NCBI RefSeq assembly: GCF_001591045.1
Contig: NZ_BCUA01000032.1
Span: 1-40,966, forward strand
Origin: Sphingopyxis granuli NBRC 100800
Lineage (GTDB): Bacteria; Pseudomonadota; Alphaproteobacteria; Sphingomonadales; Sphingomonadaceae
Direction: 5' to 3'
DNA length: 40,966 nt
A model generated the notes under the pieces. That model was not told where the DNA came from. It saw only the letters and a list, made by a program, of their open reading frames with translations, and did no database searches. Positions 32,094-40,744 of the stretch are shown one piece after another (position 1 is the stretch's first letter; each line of letters opens with the position of its first letter). The translations under genes and the position numbers were made by a program.

Positions 32094-33425
32094 ATGACCG
32101 ATCTCGTGCAACCGCTTTCCGCTTTCATGACGCGCATCGCCGGCCCCGGCGAGCTTTCGGGCCTGTCGCGCCTGTCGGGCGGCGCCAACATGGAAAGCTG
32201 GGCGTTCGACTGGGCGGGGCGCGCCTATGTCCTGCGCCGCGCGCCCTCGGCCGAATATATGGAAGGGCGCCCCTACAGCCACGCGGTCGAGGCGGCACTG
32301 GTCCGGGCGGCGCACGCGGGCGGAGTGAAGGCGCCCGAGGTGGTCGGGGTGCTGGCGGACGCCGACGGCATGGGCACCGGCTATGTCATGCGCCGGGTGG
32401 TCGCGGAGGTCAGCCCGGCGAAGATATTGGCCGATCCGCCGCCGTCGCTCGTCGCCGATCTCGGGCGCGAACTCGCGCTGATCCACGCGCTGCCGCGCAC
32501 GGCGATCCCCGATGGCATAAAGGTGATGGACACCGCCGAGGCGCTTGCCGAGCTCAAGGCGCGCTTCCTCGCCTATGGCGGCGACCGGCCGGTGATCGCG
32601 CTCGCCGTCCGCTGGTGCGAGGCGCATCTGCCCGCGCCCGCCGATCCGGTGCTGGTCCATGGCGATTATCGCATGGGCAATGTGATGGTCGACGCGGACG
32701 GGCTGGCCGCGGTGCTCGATTGGGAACTCGCCCATCTCGGCGACCCGCACGAGGATCTGGCGTTCGGCTGCATGACGGTGTGGCGCTTCGGCCGACTCGA
32801 CCGGCCGGCTTTCGGGGTCGGCAGTCTCAAGGATTATTTCGCGGCTTATGAAGCGGCGGGCGGGCGCCAGGTCGATCGCGAGAGATTTCGCTTCTGGCTG
32901 GTCTACCGCACGCTCTGGTGGGCGCTCGGCTGCCTGCAGATGGGGCAGGCGTGGCGCAGCGGCGCCGACACCACGGTCGAGCGCGTCGTCGTCGGGCGCC
33001 GCACCGCCGAGCAGGAACTCGACCTGCTGCTGCTGCTCGGCGACGAGGCGCCCGCGGCCGAGCAGTCGCGTCCGCTGCCGCCGTCGTCCGCCCCGCCGGC
33101 GCCCCCGGTCGGCGAGCCGACGACGCGCGAGATGGTGCAGGCGGTGCGCGACTGGCTGGGCGAGGCGATCAAGCCCGGCGCCGAGGGGCACGGCAAGTTT
33201 CAGGTGGTGGTCGCGATGAACGCGCTCGGCATCGTGATGCGCGACCTCGAAGCTGGGGTTCGCGCCGAGGATCGCGCGCTGGCGGAGGCCTTGCTGTCGG
33301 GGGCGACGACGCTCGCCGAACCCGGCCTGCTCGCCCGGCTGCGCCGTGCCGTGCTCGACAAATGCGCCGTCGACAGCCCGAAATATGCCGCGCTCGCGCA
33401 GGCGCGGGAGCAGTGGGACGGCTAG
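32094..33425 (+). CDS. APH-like phosphotransferase fused to a DUF6285 domain
   Basis: This 443-residue protein has an aminoglycoside phosphotransferase-like kinase fold (about 20-290) with the catalytic loop VHGDYRMGNVMVD and the metal motif VLDWELAHLGDPHEDLA. This is the ACAD10/11-associated group, thought to act on hydroxyacyl-CoA compounds, not on antibiotics. A Pro-rich linker leads to a C-terminal segment (about 345-440, EMVQAVRDWLGEAIKPGAEG onward) that looks like DUF6285, usually a separate small protein beside such kinases. AAGG precedes the ATG. It lies between a hydratase and an acyl-CoA dehydrogenase gene, fitting a role in acyl-CoA catabolism. Confidence 0.88.
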   Translation: MTDLVQPLSAFMTRIAGPGELSGLSRLSGGANMESWAFDWAGRAYVLRRAPSAEYMEGRPYSHAVEAALVRAAHAGGVKAPEVVGVLADADGMGTGYVMRRVVAEVSPAKILADPPPSLVADLGRELALIHALPRTAIPDGIKVMDTAEALAELKARFLAYGGDRPVIALAVRWCEAHLPAPADPVLVHGDYRMGNVMVDADGLAAVLDWELAHLGDPHEDLAFGCMTVWRFGRLDRPAFGVGSLKDYFAAYEAAGGRQVDRERFRFWLVYRTLWWALGCLQMGQAWRSGADTTVERVVVGRRTAEQELDLLLLLGDEAPAAEQSRPLPPSSAPPAPPVGEPTTREMVQAVRDWLGEAIKPGAEGHGKFQVVVAMNALGIVMRDLEAGVRAEDRALAEALLSGATTLAEPGLLARLRRAVLDKCAVDSPKYAALAQAREQWDG

Positions 33426-33444
33426 GGGATCCGCATACTCCTCT

Positions 33445-33530
33445 CCGTTCGTGCTGAGCTTGTCGAAGCACCGTTCTTTCCTTCAAGATCGATAGAAAGA
33501 ACAGCCCTTCGACAAGCTCAGCACGAACGG
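33445..33530. repeat. Dispersed inverted repeat, ttcgtgctgagc type (copy 2)
   Basis: The left arm begins CCGTTCGTGCTGAGCTTGTC and the right arm ends GACAAGCTCAGCACGAACGG; apart from one short mismatch the arms are reverse complements over about 36 bases. It is the best-preserved copy here (compare 11104-11188). It separates the kinase gene from the dehydrogenase gene on the same strand. Confidence 0.85.
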
Positions 33531-33566
33531 AGCGGGTGACGGGTCAGAATTGAAAGGGAGAGGATG

Positions 33567-34862
33567 ATGGATTTCGCGATTGCACCCGACCTGCAGGCCT
33601 ATCTGGACGAACTCGACGCGTTCATCGAAGCCGAGATCAAGCCGCTCGAGGAGGCGGACGACAATATCCGCTTCTTCGACCACCGGCGCGAGCACAGCCG
33701 CACCGACTGGGACAATCAGGGCCTGCCGCGGCATGAATGGGAGGCGCTGCTGAAGCAGGCGACGCGGCGTGCCGACGCGGCGGGGCACTGGCGCTTCTCG
33801 GCGCCCAGCCAATATGGCGGCAAGGACGGGTCGAACCTGTGGATGGCGGTGATCCGCGAGCATTTCGCGGCGAAGGGGCTCGGCCTCCACAACGACCTGC
33901 AGAACGAGCACAGCATCGTCGGCAACTTCCCCTTCGTCGCGATGTTCGAACAGTTCGCGACCAGCGACGAACAGAAGCAGGAATTCATCCTCGGCGGCTT
34001 TGAGGGCAAGCGCCGTGCCGCCTTCGGCCTGACCGAACCCGACCATGGCAGCGACGCGACGCATATGGAAACGCGCGCGGTGCGCGAGACGCGCGACGGC
34101 GTCGACGGCTGGCTGATCAACGGCGAGAAGATGTGGACGACGGGGATGCATGTCGCGACCCACTGCGCGACCTTCTGCCGCACCAGCGGCGAGGACGGCA
34201 GCGCGAAGGGCATCACCTGCCTGCTCGTCCCCAACCCGTCGCCGGGCCTCGTCATCGAGGAATATCTGTGGACCTTCAACATGCCGACCGACCATCCGCG
34301 CGTCAGCTTCACCGACGTGTGGGTGCCCGACAGCGCGCGGCTCGGCCCGGTCGACGGCGGGCTCGCCATCGCGCAGAGCTTCGTCCACCAGAACCGCATC
34401 CGCCAGGCGGCCTCGTCGCTGGGTGCGGCGGTCTACTGCATCGAGGAAAGCGTGCGCTACGCGCGCGAGCGCAAGCCGTTCGGCGAGGCGCTGGCGAAGA
34501 ATCAGGCGATCCAGTTCCCGCTGGTCGAACTGGCGACGCAGGCGGAGATGCTGCGCCTGCTGATCCGCAAGACGGCGTGGGAGATGGACAACATGCCGCA
34601 CAAGGAGATCGAGCGCCGGCTGTCCGACAAGGTCAGCATGTGCAACTATTGGGCGAACCGCCTCGTCTGTCAGGCCGCCGACCGTGCGATGCAGGTGCAC
34701 GGCGGCATCGGCTATTCGCGGCACAAGCCCTTCGAGCACATCTATCGCCACCACCGCCGCTACCGCATCACCGAGGGTGCGGAGGAAATCCAGATGCGCA
34801 AGGTCGCGGCCTATCTGTTCGGCTTCATGGGGCCGCGCAAGGAGACGCTGGGGAAGATCTGA
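33567..34862 (+). CDS. Acyl-CoA dehydrogenase
   Basis: This 431-residue FAD enzyme resembles the ACAD10/ACAD11 group. Motifs are AAFGLTEPDHGSDATHME in the substrate/FAD region, GEKMWTTGMHVATHC, and the C-terminal VHGGIGYSRHKPFEHIYRHHRRYRITEGAEEI, which contains the catalytic-base area. It would oxidise acyl-CoA and pass electrons to the ETF made by etfBA. GGGAG lies six bases before the ATG at 33567; another ATG one codon earlier is possible. It follows the kinase-DUF6285 gene across a repeat; the same kinase-dehydrogenase pairing occurs in many bacteria. Chain-length preference is unknown. Confidence 0.95.
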   Translation: MDFAIAPDLQAYLDELDAFIEAEIKPLEEADDNIRFFDHRREHSRTDWDNQGLPRHEWEALLKQATRRADAAGHWRFSAPSQYGGKDGSNLWMAVIREHFAAKGLGLHNDLQNEHSIVGNFPFVAMFEQFATSDEQKQEFILGGFEGKRRAAFGLTEPDHGSDATHMETRAVRETRDGVDGWLINGEKMWTTGMHVATHCATFCRTSGEDGSAKGITCLLVPNPSPGLVIEEYLWTFNMPTDHPRVSFTDVWVPDSARLGPVDGGLAIAQSFVHQNRIRQAASSLGAAVYCIEESVRYARERKPFGEALAKNQAIQFPLVELATQAEMLRLLIRKTAWEMDNMPHKEIERRLSDKVSMCNYWANRLVCQAADRAMQVHGGIGYSRHKPFEHIYRHHRRYRITEGAEEIQMRKVAAYLFGFMGPRKETLGKI

Positions 34863-34881
34863 GGATCATATAAAGACCGTG

Positions 34882-34950
34882 TGTCCCCGCGAAGGCGGGG
34901 ACCCATCTCCGGTCCATGCTGATGGACCCCCGCCTTCGCGGGGGAACACG
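34882..34950. repeat. Dispersed inverted repeat, cgcgaaggcggg type
   Basis: Left arm GTGTCCCCGCGAAGGCGGGG and right arm CCCCGCCTTCGCGGGGGAAC pair over about 20 bases with one bulge. It lies between the ends of two convergent genes and probably stops both transcripts. Relatives are at 2760-2843 and 18851-18873. Confidence 0.8.
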
Positions 34951-34965
34951 AAAAAGTGAAGGGCG

Positions 34966-35277
34966 TCAGCGCTTCCGCACGAATTCGGCGCGCAGCACCA
35001 GTCCCTTGATCCCCTCGTGCCGGCAGTCGATCTCCTGCGCGTCGCCGGTCAGGCGGATCGACTTGATGACCGTGCCGACTTTCAGCGTCTGGCCCGCGCC
35101 CTTCACCGTCAGGTCCTTGACCAGCACCACCGAATCGCCGTCGTTCAGCAGGTTGCCGACCGCGTCGCGCACCTCGGGGCCTGCGGCGGCGGCTTCGGCC
35201 CGCGCGCGCGCTTCGTTCGCGGGCAGCCATTCGCCGCTCGCCTTGTCATAGACATAGTCATCATCGTCGCTGGTCAT
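34966..35277 (-). CDS. PhnA/YjdM-type domain protein without the zinc ribbon
   Basis: This 103-residue protein matches the C-terminal PhnA domain of E. coli YjdM: VRDAVGNLLNDGDSVVLVKDLTVKGAG, then LKVGTVIKSIRLTGDAQEIDC and the ending IKGLVLRAEFVRK. The usual N-terminal zinc ribbon with its CxxC pairs is absent; instead there is a short acidic N-terminus (MTSDDDDYVYD). The name alkylphosphonate protein is historical; the role is unknown. The start at 35277 follows homology; the ribosome site is weak. It converges on the acyl-CoA dehydrogenase gene. Confidence 0.85.
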   Translation of the reverse strand: MTSDDDDYVYDKASGEWLPANEARARAEAAAAGPEVRDAVGNLLNDGDSVVLVKDLTVKGAGQTLKVGTVIKSIRLTGDAQEIDCRHEGIKGLVLRAEFVRKR

Positions 35278-35402
35278 GGCGCCGCTCTTAGAGCAGGACG
35301 GCGCCGATGGGAATCGCCATTGCGAGGGAAGGGCGGCAGTCGGCAGCGCCCCTGCCGCTCCCCGGCAGAAAGGGTGATGCAGATTTGACGCACGATGCTC
35401 TC

Positions 35403-35452
35403 AAGCCACAAAGGACACAAAACGATGCGCGCATGCGTGACTTTTGTGGCTT
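35403..35452. repeat. Inverted repeat with a nested palindrome upstream of the amidohydrolase
   Basis: AAGCCACAAA (35403-35412) pairs perfectly with TTTGTGGCTT (35443-35452); the 30-base loop holds the palindrome ATGCGCGCAT (35424-35433). It lies in the 269 bases between the starts of the PhnA-like gene and the amidohydrolase gene. It could be a regulatory RNA fold, a cruciform or a mobile-repeat remnant. The rest of this interval has nothing I can assign. Confidence 0.55.
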
Positions 35453-35546
35453 CAAGGCTCGGTCCCAAAGCCCTTGGCATCTCGGCAATCCATGATAGGT
35501 TTCTCCCTGAAACGAAAAACAGAGCCAAATAATCGGGAGAGCGGAC

Positions 35547-37295
35547 ATGCATGATCTGGTGATTCGCGGCGGCACGGTCGTCGATGGTTCGGGCGCGCAG
35601 CCCTTTGTCGCCGATGTCGCGATCGACGGCGACCGCATCGTCGCGGTCGGCGCTGACGTCGGCGCGGGCCGCGAGGAGATCGACGCGCGCGGCCGGATCG
35701 TCACTCCCGGCTTCGTCGACGTCCACACCCATTATGACGGGCAGGCGACGTGGGACCGGGAAATGGCCCCGTCGAGCTGGCACGGCGTCACCACTGTCGT
35801 CATGGGCAATTGCGGCGTCGGCTTCGCCCCCGCGCGTCCCGATCGCCACGACTGGCTGATCGGCCTGATGGAAGGGGTCGAGGATATTCCCGGCACCGCG
35901 CTGGCCGAGGGGATGTCGTGGGACTGGGAAACCTTTCCCGAATATATGGACGCGCTCGAAAAGCTGCCGCGCACGATCGACGTCGCCTGCCACGTTCCGC
36001 ACGGTGCGGTGCGCGCCTATGTGCTCGGCGACCGGGAAAAGCCGGGCGCGGTGCCGACCGCCGAGGACATCGCGGAGATGTCGCATATCGTCGAGGAAGG
36101 CGTGCGCGCGGGCGCGCTCGGCTTTTCGACCAGCCGCACGGTGATCCACAAGTCGGTCGATGGAGAGGTCGTCCCCGGCACCACCGCGACGGCGGAGGAA
36201 CTGATCGAAATCGGCCGCGCGATGGGGCGCGTCGGCTACGGCGTGTTCGAGATGGCGAGCGACCTCAACCGCGAATGGAACGAGTTCGACTGGATGGGCA
36301 AGCTCAGCCGCGAAACCGGCCTGCCCGTGACCTTCGCCGCGCTCCAGTCGATCGCCAAGGAGCTGCCGCTCGACGAGCAGATCGAAACGATGCGCGCCGA
36401 AAATGCGAAGGGCGCGAACATCGTCGCGCAGATCGCGCTGCGCGGCAACGGCATCATCATGGCGTGGCGCGGCACCGTGCATCCCTTCCGCTTCCGCCCG
36501 TCGTGGCGCGCGATCGAGGCGCTGTCGTGGGACGAGCAGAAGGCGAAGCTGCTCGACCCGGCCTTCCGGGCGCGGCTGCTGGCGGAGGAGAATGATTTCA
36601 GCGAGGTGCCCAAGGACATCATGGGGCTGCTGATGGTCGTCGCCGGCGGCTGGACGATGCAGTTCGAGATGGACGAGGATTTCGACTATGAGCCGGGGCC
36701 GGAGGCCAGCATCGCGGCGCGCGCCGCGGCGGCGGGGATCGATCCCGCGGCCTATGCCTACGACCTGCTCTGCCGCGACGACGGGGCCGGCTTCGCCTAT
36801 CTGCCGATCCTCAACTATGCCGACGGCAATCTCGATTTCCTCGAAGCGTTGCAGGACGCCGACGACACGGTGAACAGCCTGTCCGACGGCGGCGCGCATT
36901 GCGGGACGATCTGCGACGCCGCGTCGCCGACCTTCATGCTCCAGCATTGGGTGCGCGACCGCAAGCGTGGCGGTCGCATTCCGCTCGAACGCGCGATCAA
37001 GCGTCAGTGCCGCGACACCGCGCTTCTTTATGGGCTGGAGGATCGCGGCCTGATCGCCCCCGGCTATCTCGCCGACATCAACGTCGTCGACATGGATCGG
37101 ATTCGGCTCGGCAAGCCCTGGCTTGCTTTCGACCTGCCCGCGGGTGGCAAGCGCCTGCTGCAAAAGGCGGACGGCTATGACGCGACGATCAAGTCGGGGG
37201 TGGTGACCTTCCGCGGCGGCGAGGGGCAGGGCGCCTATCCCGGCACCGTCATCCGCGGCCCGCAGCGCGTCGAACTGGCGATGGCGGCCGAGTAG
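35547..37295 (+). CDS. Amidohydrolase, N-acyl-D-amino-acid deacylase-like
   Basis: This 582-residue protein is an amidohydrolase of the D-aminoacylase type, which splits N-acyl-D-amino acids. The N-terminal beta sandwich is followed by the metal motif HTHYDGQATWD, then MGNCGVGFAPARP with the cysteine that D-aminoacylases use as a metal ligand, and later SDGGAHCGTICDAASPT with an aspartate. The C-terminus (GYLADINVVDMDRI) completes the sandwich. There is no signal peptide. GGGAG lies at good distance from the ATG. It converges on kynU, with stops 5 bases apart. Relatives also act on other cyclic or acylated amides, so the substrate is uncertain. Confidence 0.88.
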   Translation: MHDLVIRGGTVVDGSGAQPFVADVAIDGDRIVAVGADVGAGREEIDARGRIVTPGFVDVHTHYDGQATWDREMAPSSWHGVTTVVMGNCGVGFAPARPDRHDWLIGLMEGVEDIPGTALAEGMSWDWETFPEYMDALEKLPRTIDVACHVPHGAVRAYVLGDREKPGAVPTAEDIAEMSHIVEEGVRAGALGFSTSRTVIHKSVDGEVVPGTTATAEELIEIGRAMGRVGYGVFEMASDLNREWNEFDWMGKLSRETGLPVTFAALQSIAKELPLDEQIETMRAENAKGANIVAQIALRGNGIIMAWRGTVHPFRFRPSWRAIEALSWDEQKAKLLDPAFRARLLAEENDFSEVPKDIMGLLMVVAGGWTMQFEMDEDFDYEPGPEASIAARAAAAGIDPAAYAYDLLCRDDGAGFAYLPILNYADGNLDFLEALQDADDTVNSLSDGGAHCGTICDAASPTFMLQHWVRDRKRGGRIPLERAIKRQCRDTALLYGLEDRGLIAPGYLADINVVDMDRIRLGKPWLAFDLPAGGKRLLQKADGYDATIKSGVVTFRGGEGQGAYPGTVIRGPQRVELAMAAE

Positions 37296-37300
37296 GCTTC

Positions 37301-38428
37301 TCAGGCCAGCGCCGCCACCGCTGTCTCCACGTCCGCCGCGCCATTATAGGCGTGGAAGGACAGCCGCAGAACGGTACCGCGAAAATCGGCGTGCAGGCCG
37401 TGCCGGTCCAGCAGCGCCGCGACGCGCGGCCGGTCGGCGCCGGTGTCGATGCACAGCGTCCCGCCGATCGCGCCCTCGGGCCAGCGCCATTGCGGCGTCG
37501 CGGCCTCCAGCGCGTCGCGCAGCATCGCCTGCAGCGCGCGGTTGTGCGCCGCAATCCGGTCCACGCCGATCGCCGCGATCTCCGCGATCCCGGCGGTGGA
37601 CAGGACAAAAGGTGCGACGTCGGGGGTGCCGCCCCACCAGCGGCGCGCGTCGGGGGCGTAGCGGAAGTCGCCGATCGCCATTTCGAAGGGATCGGCGTGG
37701 CTCCACCAGCCCCGCTCGCTGGGGTAGAGTGCGGTGCGGTCGTGCGGAGCGACCCACAACCAGCCGCCGCCGGGGCCGCCGCACAGCCATTTGACGCTGG
37801 TGCCCAGCACCGCGTCGACGCCCCATGCGGCGGGGGCGACGGGCACGACGCCGACCGATTGCGCGCAATCGGCGATGCAGCGCGCGCCCGCGGCGTGCGC
37901 GGCCGCCGCGACCGCCGTAATGTCAGTCAGCGCGCCGCTGTTCGAACTGACGTGCATCGGGACCGCCAGCGCGACATCGTCGTCGAGCGCCGCGATCCAG
38001 TTCGCGGCGTCGCGCACGTCGGCATCGTCGGGCAGGTAACGCACCGTCCACCCCGCCGCCGCCAGCCCGCCGGCGACATAGCCGATGGTCGGAAAGGCGC
38101 TCGGCGCGAGCAGGATCGTCCGCCGTCCGGTCGCGGTGCCCAGCGCCGAAAGATAGCGCGACAGGCCGGCGCTGACGTTGGTCGCGGGGCACAGGTCGCG
38201 GGCCTCGACGCCGATCAGGCCCGCCAGCGCGGCGCGCCAGGCGTCGATCGCGGCCAGCCAGTCGGGCCACGCCTCGCCGGTGTCGCGCCACGGCGCCAGC
38301 ATCCGGTCGCGCAGCAGCCCCTCGGCGGCGCGCGGCTGGCAGCCGACGCTGTGGCTCTTGAGGTAGACGGCGCCGGGGGGCAGGTGGAAGCGGTCCGCGA
38401 CCGCTTCCGACAGCAGCGAGCCGGTCAC
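37301..38428 (-). CDS. kynU: Kynureninase-like PLP enzyme (class V fold)
   Basis: Kynureninase splits kynurenine to anthranilate and alanine. This 375-residue protein has the fold-type I class V pattern: the N-terminal PPGAVYLKSHSVGCQP, the PLP lysine region GTSVKWLCGGPGGGWLWV, and a C-terminal domain with FHAYNGAADVETAVAALA. The start is a GTG at 38428 overlapping the TDO stop by four bases (GTGA), so translation is coupled. Its neighbour is a tryptophan 2,3-dioxygenase gene, which supports kynureninase over another class V transaminase. A kynurenine formamidase gene is not present here. Confidence 0.82.
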   Translation of the reverse strand: MTGSLLSEAVADRFHLPPGAVYLKSHSVGCQPRAAEGLLRDRMLAPWRDTGEAWPDWLAAIDAWRAALAGLIGVEARDLCPATNVSAGLSRYLSALGTATGRRTILLAPSAFPTIGYVAGGLAAAGWTVRYLPDDADVRDAANWIAALDDDVALAVPMHVSSNSGALTDITAVAAAAHAAGARCIADCAQSVGVVPVAPAAWGVDAVLGTSVKWLCGGPGGGWLWVAPHDRTALYPSERGWWSHADPFEMAIGDFRYAPDARRWWGGTPDVAPFVLSTAGIAEIAAIGVDRIAAHNRALQAMLRDALEAATPQWRWPEGAIGGTLCIDTGADRPRVAALLDRHGLHADFRGTVLRLSFHAYNGAADVETAVAALA

Positions 38429-39192
38429 AGCCCGCTGCCGTGGCCCGCCGCCGACGCGCCGCTGATGCTCGCCCGCTTCACGCCATATTCGGCGCCCCAG
38501 CGGTCGGTCATCTCGCAGCGGACGTCCCACAGCTCGGGGAAGAAACGGTGTCGCATGCCCGCGTTGAGCAGCTCGACGGGGCGCCCTTTCAACGATTTCG
38601 ACCCCATGCCGATCGACCGGTGGATCAGCTGGATATGGTGCGCGCGGAACAGCTGGAATAGCTCGTCGAACTCGACCATCGCCTCGGCGACCATATAGGC
38701 GTCGTCGTGGCGATAGCCGGTGTCATAGACGTCGGCGACGCTGCGCCCGGCCGCGTCGAGATAGACCGCCTTGTAGCGCGCCCATAATGGCTGCGGCAGC
38801 GTCAGCAGCAATTGGAAACCGGGACTTTCCTGTCCCGATCCGTTGCCGAGCAACAGCCGGATCGCCTGATAGTCGAACGGGCTCATCGTCTCGAGCAGCG
38901 CAAGCTGGTCGGTCATCAGCCGCATGATGCGGTGGACGCGGCCGAACAGCGTCAGGACGCGCATCGTCTCGCGCGCCGCCATGTGCCCGTCGATCTCGGC
39001 GAGCGTGAAGGCCATCAGCTTCATCCACAGCTCCTCGACCTGATGGACGATCTGGAACTGCAATTCGTCGGGCGTGGACAGGTCGGCGAGCCGCTTCTGG
39101 CACTGGAGCAGGCGGTCGACCGAGAGATAGACGCCGTAATCCTTCATCTCGGGCGTTTCGATACGGTTGTGGACTTCGATCTTGTCGAGCAT
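38425..39192 (-). CDS. kynA: Tryptophan 2,3-dioxygenase family protein
   Basis: Tryptophan 2,3-dioxygenase is a heme enzyme that opens the indole ring of tryptophan to N-formylkynurenine. This 255-residue protein has YGVYLSVDRLLQCQKRL, FQIVHQVEELWMKL (with the distal histidine expected in FQxVHQ), PFDYQAIRLLLGNGSGQESPGF, and FFPELWDVRCEM. The usual GTGGSSG loop near the C-terminus, which contacts the substrate in studied enzymes, reads MGSKSLKGRP here, so this is a divergent subgroup. AAGGGG lies ahead of the ATG. It is the first gene of a two-gene operon with kynU. Confidence 0.88.
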   Translation of the reverse strand: MLDKIEVHNRIETPEMKDYGVYLSVDRLLQCQKRLADLSTPDELQFQIVHQVEELWMKLMAFTLAEIDGHMAARETMRVLTLFGRVHRIMRLMTDQLALLETMSPFDYQAIRLLLGNGSGQESPGFQLLLTLPQPLWARYKAVYLDAAGRSVADVYDTGYRHDDAYMVAEAMVEFDELFQLFRAHHIQLIHRSIGMGSKSLKGRPVELLNAGMRHRFFPELWDVRCEMTDRWGAEYGVKRASISGASAAGHGSGL

Positions 39193-39466
39193 GGGGCATC
39201 CCCTTGCGAAAATGGCACGAATGGACGGGGCGCGGGTCCGCGCCGGTCGCTCAGCCGCGCGGCGTCACGCCCGCAGGGGGGTGGCGCGGCGATCCGGCCT
39301 GGCCGAGCCAGAGCGGCATGCCGGCGCGGCGCCTCCGGCCGGCGGAAGCGCGCGCTACGTGCGCGCGGGATTCGCCGCCCCGCCGTGCGGAGCCGCGATC
39401 GCCAGCCGGGATGCCTGATAGCGTCACGCCCTGATCGATAGCATGGCGCGCCGCGCCGTCGCCAGC
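39193..39466. other. Non-coding G+C-rich stretch between kynA and nhaA
   Basis: These 274 bases lie between the kynA start and the nhaA stop on the same strand. They contain several short G+C-rich self-complementary stretches and two copies of GCGTCACGCCC, near 39259 and 39422. Small open frames exist, but none has a convincing ribosome site or protein pattern. The kynA promoter should lie here; I could not identify it. Confidence 0.5.
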
Positions 39467-40744
39467 CTAATTCGTCGCCGCGTCCGACGTGTCGCGGACA
39501 TCGCCGTCGGCGTCGATCTCGGCGTGCGCTTCGCGTTCGATCGCGTCGTGCCGCGGGTGCAGCGGCGCGATACGCAGCACGACGAAGCCCGCGAGCGCCG
39601 CGGCCAGCGACCCCATCAATATCCCGATCTTCGCCTCCTCGACCAGCAGCGGTTCGCCGGGGAAGGCGAGGCCGCCGATGAACAGGCTCATCGTGAAGCC
39701 GATGCCGCACAGCAGCGCGACGCCATAGACCTGCCACCAGGTCGCGCCGCGCAGCGGCCCCGCGATGCCGAGCTTCACCGACAGCCAGACGCTGCCGAAG
39801 ATGCCGACCTGCTTGCCCAGGAACAGCCCCGCCGCGATGCCGAGCGGCAGCGGCGAGAATATCTGCGCGGCGGTCAGCCCGCCGATGTCGACCCCCGCAT
39901 TGGCGAAGCCGAACAGCGGAACGATCGCGAACGCGACCCACGGATGCAGCGCATGTTCGAGCCGGTGGAGCGGCGAGGTCGCGCTGTCGGGCGCATCGGG
40001 GGTGCGCTCGAAGGGGATGGCGGTCGCGGCGAGCACCCCGGCGATCGTCGCATGCACCCCCGACAGCAGCATCGCGTACCAGAGCAGGCCGAACAGCGGG
40101 ACATAGACCGAAAGGCGCCGGACGCCCGCGCGGTTGCACGCGGCCATGACCGCGAGCACCGCCGCCGCCGCGCCCAGCGCCGCAAGGTCGATCTGCGCGG
40201 TGTAGAAGAGCGCGATGATCGCCACCGCGCCCATGTCGTCGACGATCGCGACGGTGACGAGGAACAGCTTGAGCGAAGTCGGCGCGCGGCGTCCGAGCAG
40301 CGCCAGCACGCCGATCGCAAAGGCGATGTCGGTCGCCGCCGGGATCGCCCAGCCCCGCGCGAGCCCGGGGGTGCCGGCCGCGACCAGTGTATAGAGCAGC
40401 GCCGGCACCGCCATCCCCGCCGCTGCGGCGATCATCGGCAGGCGCCGCCGGTCCCAGCTGGCGAGCCGCCCGTCGACGAACTCGCGCTTGATCTCCAGTC
40501 CGACGAGCAGAAAAAAGACCGCCATCAGCCCGTCGTTGATCCACAGATGCACCGTCATCGGGCCGATCGCGTCGGCCAGCACGGGCCCGGTCACGGCATG
40601 GATCGCGTGATGGTAAGCCGGACCGAAGGACGAGTTGGCGACCAGCATCGCCAGCGCCGCCGCGACGATCAGCAGCATCCCGCCGGCGCTCTCGCTCGCC
40701 AGAAAGGCGCGCAGGACGGAACGGGGCGTCGAGTGAGGCGGCAT
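39467..40744 (-). CDS. nhaA: Na+/H+ antiporter NhaA
   Basis: NhaA exports sodium in exchange for protons across the inner membrane. The 425-residue protein (12 expected helices) has LWINDGLMAVFFLLVGLEIKRE, the half-helix motif GWAIPAATDIAFAIGVLALLG with its conserved aspartate, VTVAIVDDMGAVAIIALFYT with the Asp-Asp pair essential for transport, and GLFLGKQVG with the conserved lysine. The hydrophilic C-terminal tail is longer than in E. coli. I chose the ATG at 40744, where homology begins; an ATG at 40789 adds 15 residues and cannot be excluded. No operon partner seen. Confidence 0.94.
   Translation of the reverse strand: MPPHSTPRSVLRAFLASESAGGMLLIVAAALAMLVANSSFGPAYHHAIHAVTGPVLADAIGPMTVHLWINDGLMAVFFLLVGLEIKREFVDGRLASWDRRRLPMIAAAAGMAVPALLYTLVAAGTPGLARGWAIPAATDIAFAIGVLALLGRRAPTSLKLFLVTVAIVDDMGAVAIIALFYTAQIDLAALGAAAAVLAVMAACNRAGVRRLSVYVPLFGLLWYAMLLSGVHATIAGVLAATAIPFERTPDAPDSATSPLHRLEHALHPWVAFAIVPLFGFANAGVDIGGLTAAQIFSPLPLGIAAGLFLGKQVGIFGSVWLSVKLGIAGPLRGATWWQVYGVALLCGIGFTMSLFIGGLAFPGEPLLVEEAKIGILMGSLAAALAGFVVLRIAPLHPRHDAIEREAHAEIDADGDVRDTSDAATN

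Noticed and set aside
32094..33425. Aminoglycoside resistance gene
   Set aside because: The kinase fold is of the ACAD10/11-associated group next to acyl-CoA genes, so a resistance role is not supported.
39204..39434. 76-codon ORF upstream of kynA
   Set aside because: Composition is low-complexity Arg/Pro/Ala, with no ribosome site and no recognisable feature.
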